Part shown: positions 13,024 through 15,854 of the stretch, in pieces | Layout of the letters: every line of letters begins with the position of its first letter | Numbering within the stretch: position 1 is the stretch's first letter | Origin: Marine Group II euryarchaeote MED-G33 | GTDB taxonomy: Archaea; Thermoplasmatota; Poseidoniia; Poseidoniales; Thalassarchaeaceae | Assembly: GCA_949538655.1 (NCBI GenBank) | Contig: CATISE010000157.1 | Coordinates: 1-15,854 of the forward strand | Direction of reading: 5' to 3' | DNA: 15,854 nucleotides | Position numbers and translations under genes: made by a program | The notes under the pieces: generated by a model | Told to the model about the DNA's origin: nothing | What the model saw: only the letters and a program-made list of their open reading frames with translations | The model's database searches: none

Positions 13024-15854
13024 ATGCGTACTCAGCGTATGCCATGGGCGATGCCCCTCTTCTTGTCCATGCTGATGCTGGGCATGAGTATGGGAATCTT
13101 TGTTCAGGCCCCAGAAAACGCACTTTCTGGTAATCATTCACAACATGAAGTTGGATTGAATGAACCCACTACAGCCTCAGTTCAAGTTGCAAATGGTAGT
13201 TCTTCGGCACTCAAGGCTGAAGTTCCAGTAGGCCACACAGTAGAATCCATCGATTTATCGCTTTCACCAGATGTGCTGGCCTATAGTGATGGTTTCTCTT
13301 GGACCGGAGAATCAGACTGGAATGCCTCCGGAGCCCAGTTAGATCGAATCAATGTCAATATCTCTGACGGCATGCAACTACTTCCTCAAGAATGGGTGTG
13401 GGATTTTGAGAATTCAAATCATGGGTGGACTCTACAATCATCCGGTGGTTGGGCTTGGGGTTACGATTCAACACTGGGTGTGAATGGTGGAGTTCACGGT
13501 GGAACTAAGGCCATTTACACCTACAATGGAAATTATCCAAATTACATGTCAGGAACACACTGGGCCACCAGTCCTGCAATCGATTGTTCGGGTTGTAGTG
13601 GAACTTGGAATCTTGAATACTGGAAACGGTTAGGTGTCGAATACCACTACTATGATCACGCTTACATCCAAGTGAAGAATCCACAAGGAAGTTGGGTTCA
13701 AATTTATTCTAGTACTGGGACCATTAACGACGGGTCTTACCAGCAGGTCACGACAAATATCGCAAATTATGTGCAAAATAACCCCTCATTCCAAGTTCGC
13801 TTCGGCTTAGGTTCTACGGATGGTTCAGTGACCTACACAGGCTGGAATGTGGACGATGTATCGATTTCCCCTGCCGGTGGCGGTGGTGGTGGTGAGGAGG
13901 CGAATTGGACCAGTGCACGGTTTGGCCCTGATATCACAGGGGCATTCGGAATGGCAGGTGCACGATATGGAATCACCTCAATCGATGCAACAATCCCGAA
14001 TGGTGCAAATTTACGACTTTCAGTGGTAGATGGTGTTTCCAAAGCACCCATCCCTGGGTTTTCTGATTTAGACCCTACCTGGGTAGATCTCGGTTCAATC
14101 GATCCTGAAAAGCATCCTAGTCTTCGTCTCAAACTATACTTCGATGCCAGAGGTGGTGCACTATCACCAATCGTACATGCAATTCACATGAATCATCGCT
14201 ATGGAACCTCATTCAATTCCAATCCAGTTGATGCGGGTTGGTCCATCAATGGAATGACCTGGAGTACGAATGGACAGATCAGTGGTTCCAATGGGGCGAC
14301 TGCTACATCCCCCGTATTCACATCACATCGCCCAATTTCACAAATGCAATTCTCATCGACATCGACCGGCACCTACAGTCTTGAAGCATCAGTAGATGGT
14401 GGTTCTTGGCAAACCGTATCTACCACGGGAATCACCTCTTTGGGTGATTTTGGGAGTACGATACAGATTCGCATCACCTGCAATAATTCCTGTGGCATGA
14501 CAGATTTGACCCTGGAAATTCTTGGTGGACATTTGCCGACGGATCCACGCTTCGACATTGGTCAAGATGGTTGGGCCGAATGGGAGATGACACACCCCCA
14601 TGTCTCCAGTTGGGGTTGGCAAGATCGTTTTACAAATGGTGACCTTTCTGCAGACATGTCATGGGCGACAGCAGGCCAGAAACAAATCGGATTGTTATTG
14701 CCAAAGAGTGGATTGGAGGCATTTTCCGTTGATTTGGCGCCCTTTTCTTCCACCCAGCCGGTTGACGTTTCATTGACACTCGGTGCGGCAACAGTCGCAA
14801 CCAAAAGCATTGGGTTCACCACTGATTCTGAATCATTCGTACTGACCCCTTCGGAACTTCAAAGTCTCAATGTAGAACTCTCCAATGCTGGCACATTCTG
14901 GGGTGCGGGTAGCGGAATCGAATATGCGATTGCAACCATTGACGTCCAGGGTACTTCTGGCTCACTTCGAATCGGTGGACTATCTGCAATCCATCGTCCA
15001 GTTTTCAATCTCTCCTTCGCTGTGGATTCAGCGTTTGTGATGTCGATGAATCAGGCCCTTCCCAGCGCACAAGTACAGTCTCAGCAACGAATGGTTCCAC
15101 TGAGCTTGCAATCCTCTACAGCGGGTGCTTATACAGGGACAATTACCGATTTGGTTACTTCTGAAAATGTGGTGTTGGATTTTGCCCTCCTTTCCAATTT
15201 CTCGCAATGGGCACCGGTGACGCCTTCTTGGCAATGGATGGATTTGGAACTTGGTTACTCATGGGGAGAAGGTACACCTGATCACTTGTCAGTTACCGTG
15301 GAAACGGATGGTGCAAGAGCATTCTATGAATTCCCTGTATCTGGTACGAGTTATTCTATGACTCGTTTGGATGGTGCTACGATGTCACCTCTAGAGTTCA
15401 AGAATAGCAGTGGTGGGGCGATTTTCGTTGAAGGTGAAAATGACCTTTTGGTCACTTTACCATTCCAAACATCTGCTGATTTGGAGGATTCTGACGAGTT
15501 CAAGATTAGTGTGTCACTATACATGACAGACGGAGCCCCCTCACCACCACATATTGAGATTGCAGGACAATCCAGCCAAGGTGTCGAAAATGATGTCGAG
15601 ATTTCTTCTTGGCAAGTGTACAATGAATTGGGCAATGTAATCCCCGAATCCATGTCGTATCTACGTTCAGAAAGTCCAATATCAGTCGAGGTTGAACTTG
15701 GTTTTGAGGGCCTCTTCACCGTATTTGGAAGCAATCATGAAACAATCAATCCACGCAGTGGAGATGTTCGAGTCCATCTCTTGGAAAATGGCATTGAGAT
15801 ACTGAATACGACCACTCTCGACGAGGGTGTTGCCAGATTTGATTTCAGCACGCA
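13024..15854 (+). CDS. Large secreted protein with MAM/jelly-roll-like domain (3' end missing)
   Basis: The frame is open from 13024 to the window edge (943 codons, no stop). From ATG 13024 the N-terminus is MRTQR-MPWAMPLFLSMLML, a basic start followed by a Met/Leu-rich hydrophobic run, then QAPENA: a signal peptide. ATG 13039 would lose both arginines. Residues about 124-282 (from EWVWDFENSNHGW to WNVDDVSIS) look like a beta-sandwich of the MAM/laminin-G-like group, with a CSGC pair inside. A run of six Gly at about 286-291 links to further beta-rich, Ser/Thr/Gly/Trp-rich repeats with few Lys and Cys, including a CNNSC pair. Such composition suits an exported cell-surface or extracellular protein, as is common in Marine Group II archaea. 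No catalytic motif is visible in this part; the C-terminus is outside the window. Confidence 0.85.
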   Translation, partial: MRTQRMPWAMPLFLSMLMLGMSMGIFVQAPENALSGNHSQHEVGLNEPTTASVQVANGSSSALKAEVPVGHTVESIDLSLSPDVLAYSDGFSWTGESDWNASGAQLDRINVNISDGMQLLPQEWVWDFENSNHGWTLQSSGGWAWGYDSTLGVNGGVHGGTKAIYTYNGNYPNYMSGTHWATSPAIDCSGCSGTWNLEYWKRLGVEYHYYDHAYIQVKNPQGSWVQIYSSTGTINDGSYQQVTTNIANYVQNNPSFQVRFGLGSTDGSVTYTGWNVDDVSISPAGGGGGGEEANWTSARFGPDITGAFGMAGARYGITSIDATIPNGANLRLSVVDGVSKAPIPGFSDLDPTWVDLGSIDPEKHPSLRLKLYFDARGGALSPIVHAIHMNHRYGTSFNSNPVDAGWSINGMTWSTNGQISGSNGATATSPVFTSHRPISQMQFSSTSTGTYSLEASVDGGSWQTVSTTGITSLGDFGSTIQIRITCNNSCGMTDLTLEILGGHLPTDPRFDIGQDGWAEWEMTHPHVSSWGWQDRFTNGDLSADMSWATAGQKQIGLLLPKSGLEAFSVDLAPFSSTQPVDVSLTLGAATVATKSIGFTTDSESFVLTPSELQSLNVELSNAGTFWGAGSGIEYAIATIDVQGTSGSLRIGGLSAIHRPVFNLSFAVDSAFVMSMNQALPSAQVQSQQRMVPLSLQSSTAGAYTGTITDLVTSENVVLDFALLSNFSQWAPVTPSWQWMDLELGYSWGEGTPDHLSVTVETDGARAFYEFPVSGTSYSMTRLDGATMSPLEFKNSSGGAIFVEGENDLLVTLPFQTSADLEDSDEFKISVSLYMTDGAPSPPHIEIAGQSSQGVENDVEISSWQVYNELGNVIPESMSYLRSESPISVEVELGFEGLFTVFGSNHETINPRSGDVRVHLLENGIEILNTTTLDEGVARFDFST

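Noticed and set aside
12913..13137. N-terminal extension of rpiA
   Set aside because: It would overlap the divergent secreted-protein start, and RpiA proteins begin near the Met at 12912.

Overview
The window looks like ordinary chromosome from a euryarchaeon, most likely a Marine Group II (Poseidoniales) lineage. Archaeal origin rests on a proteasome beta subunit with a short propeptide, a KH-domain beta-CASP nuclease of the aCPSF1/FttA type, an archaeal-type asparaginyl-tRNA synthetase, a single-domain ZPR1 protein, a SepF-like protein, and tRNAs without encoded CCA. The Poseidoniales assignment is weaker. It rests on moderate GC, dense packing and a very large secreted protein. I see no insertion sequence, phage gene or CRISPR array.

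Layout, left to right. 1-1.2 kb: the end of a MazG-like pyrophosphohydrolase and a complete pirin (both +). 1.2-2.9 kb: a leftward operon of SepF-like protein, ZPR1 protein and SAM methyltransferase, with 30-bp spacing and an ATGA overlap. 2.9-3.1 kb: a divergent control region rich in inverted repeats. 3.1-5.7 kb: proteasome beta subunit, then, after an 89-bp hairpin-rich spacer, aCPSF1 (both +). 5.7-7.3 kb: a small two-helix membrane protein (-), then rightward a degenerate relative of pyruvoyl-dependent arginine decarboxylase, a zinc-ribbon/winged-helix protein and tRNA-Pro(UGG). 7.3-9.5 kb: a leftward operon of family 2 glycosyltransferase, MerT-like membrane protein and dienelactone-hydrolase-like enzyme. 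9.6-10.4 kb: a divergent gene that reads as a degraded family 2 glycosyltransferase with its membrane anchor intact. 10.4-12.9 kb (all -): rpiA, tRNA-Lys(CUU), asnS and a small membrane protein. 13.0 kb to the end: the start of a large secreted protein (+), open at the window edge.

How the genes fit together. Proteasome beta and aCPSF1 serve protein turnover and transcription termination/RNA 3'-end formation. The SepF-like/ZPR1/methyltransferase operon links a probable division factor to a probable translation-factor chaperone. The two glycosyltransferase-fold proteins start 74 bp apart, back to back, and may both act in lipid-linked sugar chemistry at the membrane. asnS with two tRNA genes belongs to translation, and rpiA to pentose phosphate metabolism.

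Most notable are two proteins that keep an enzyme fold but appear to lack its catalytic residues (6051-6731 and 9573-10409), and several structured intergenic regions (2938-3095, 3701-3811, 12156-12204, 12913-13043). I found no clear new multi-gene defence or mobile system. The family comparisons are from memory of family sequences and motifs and were not checked by a search.
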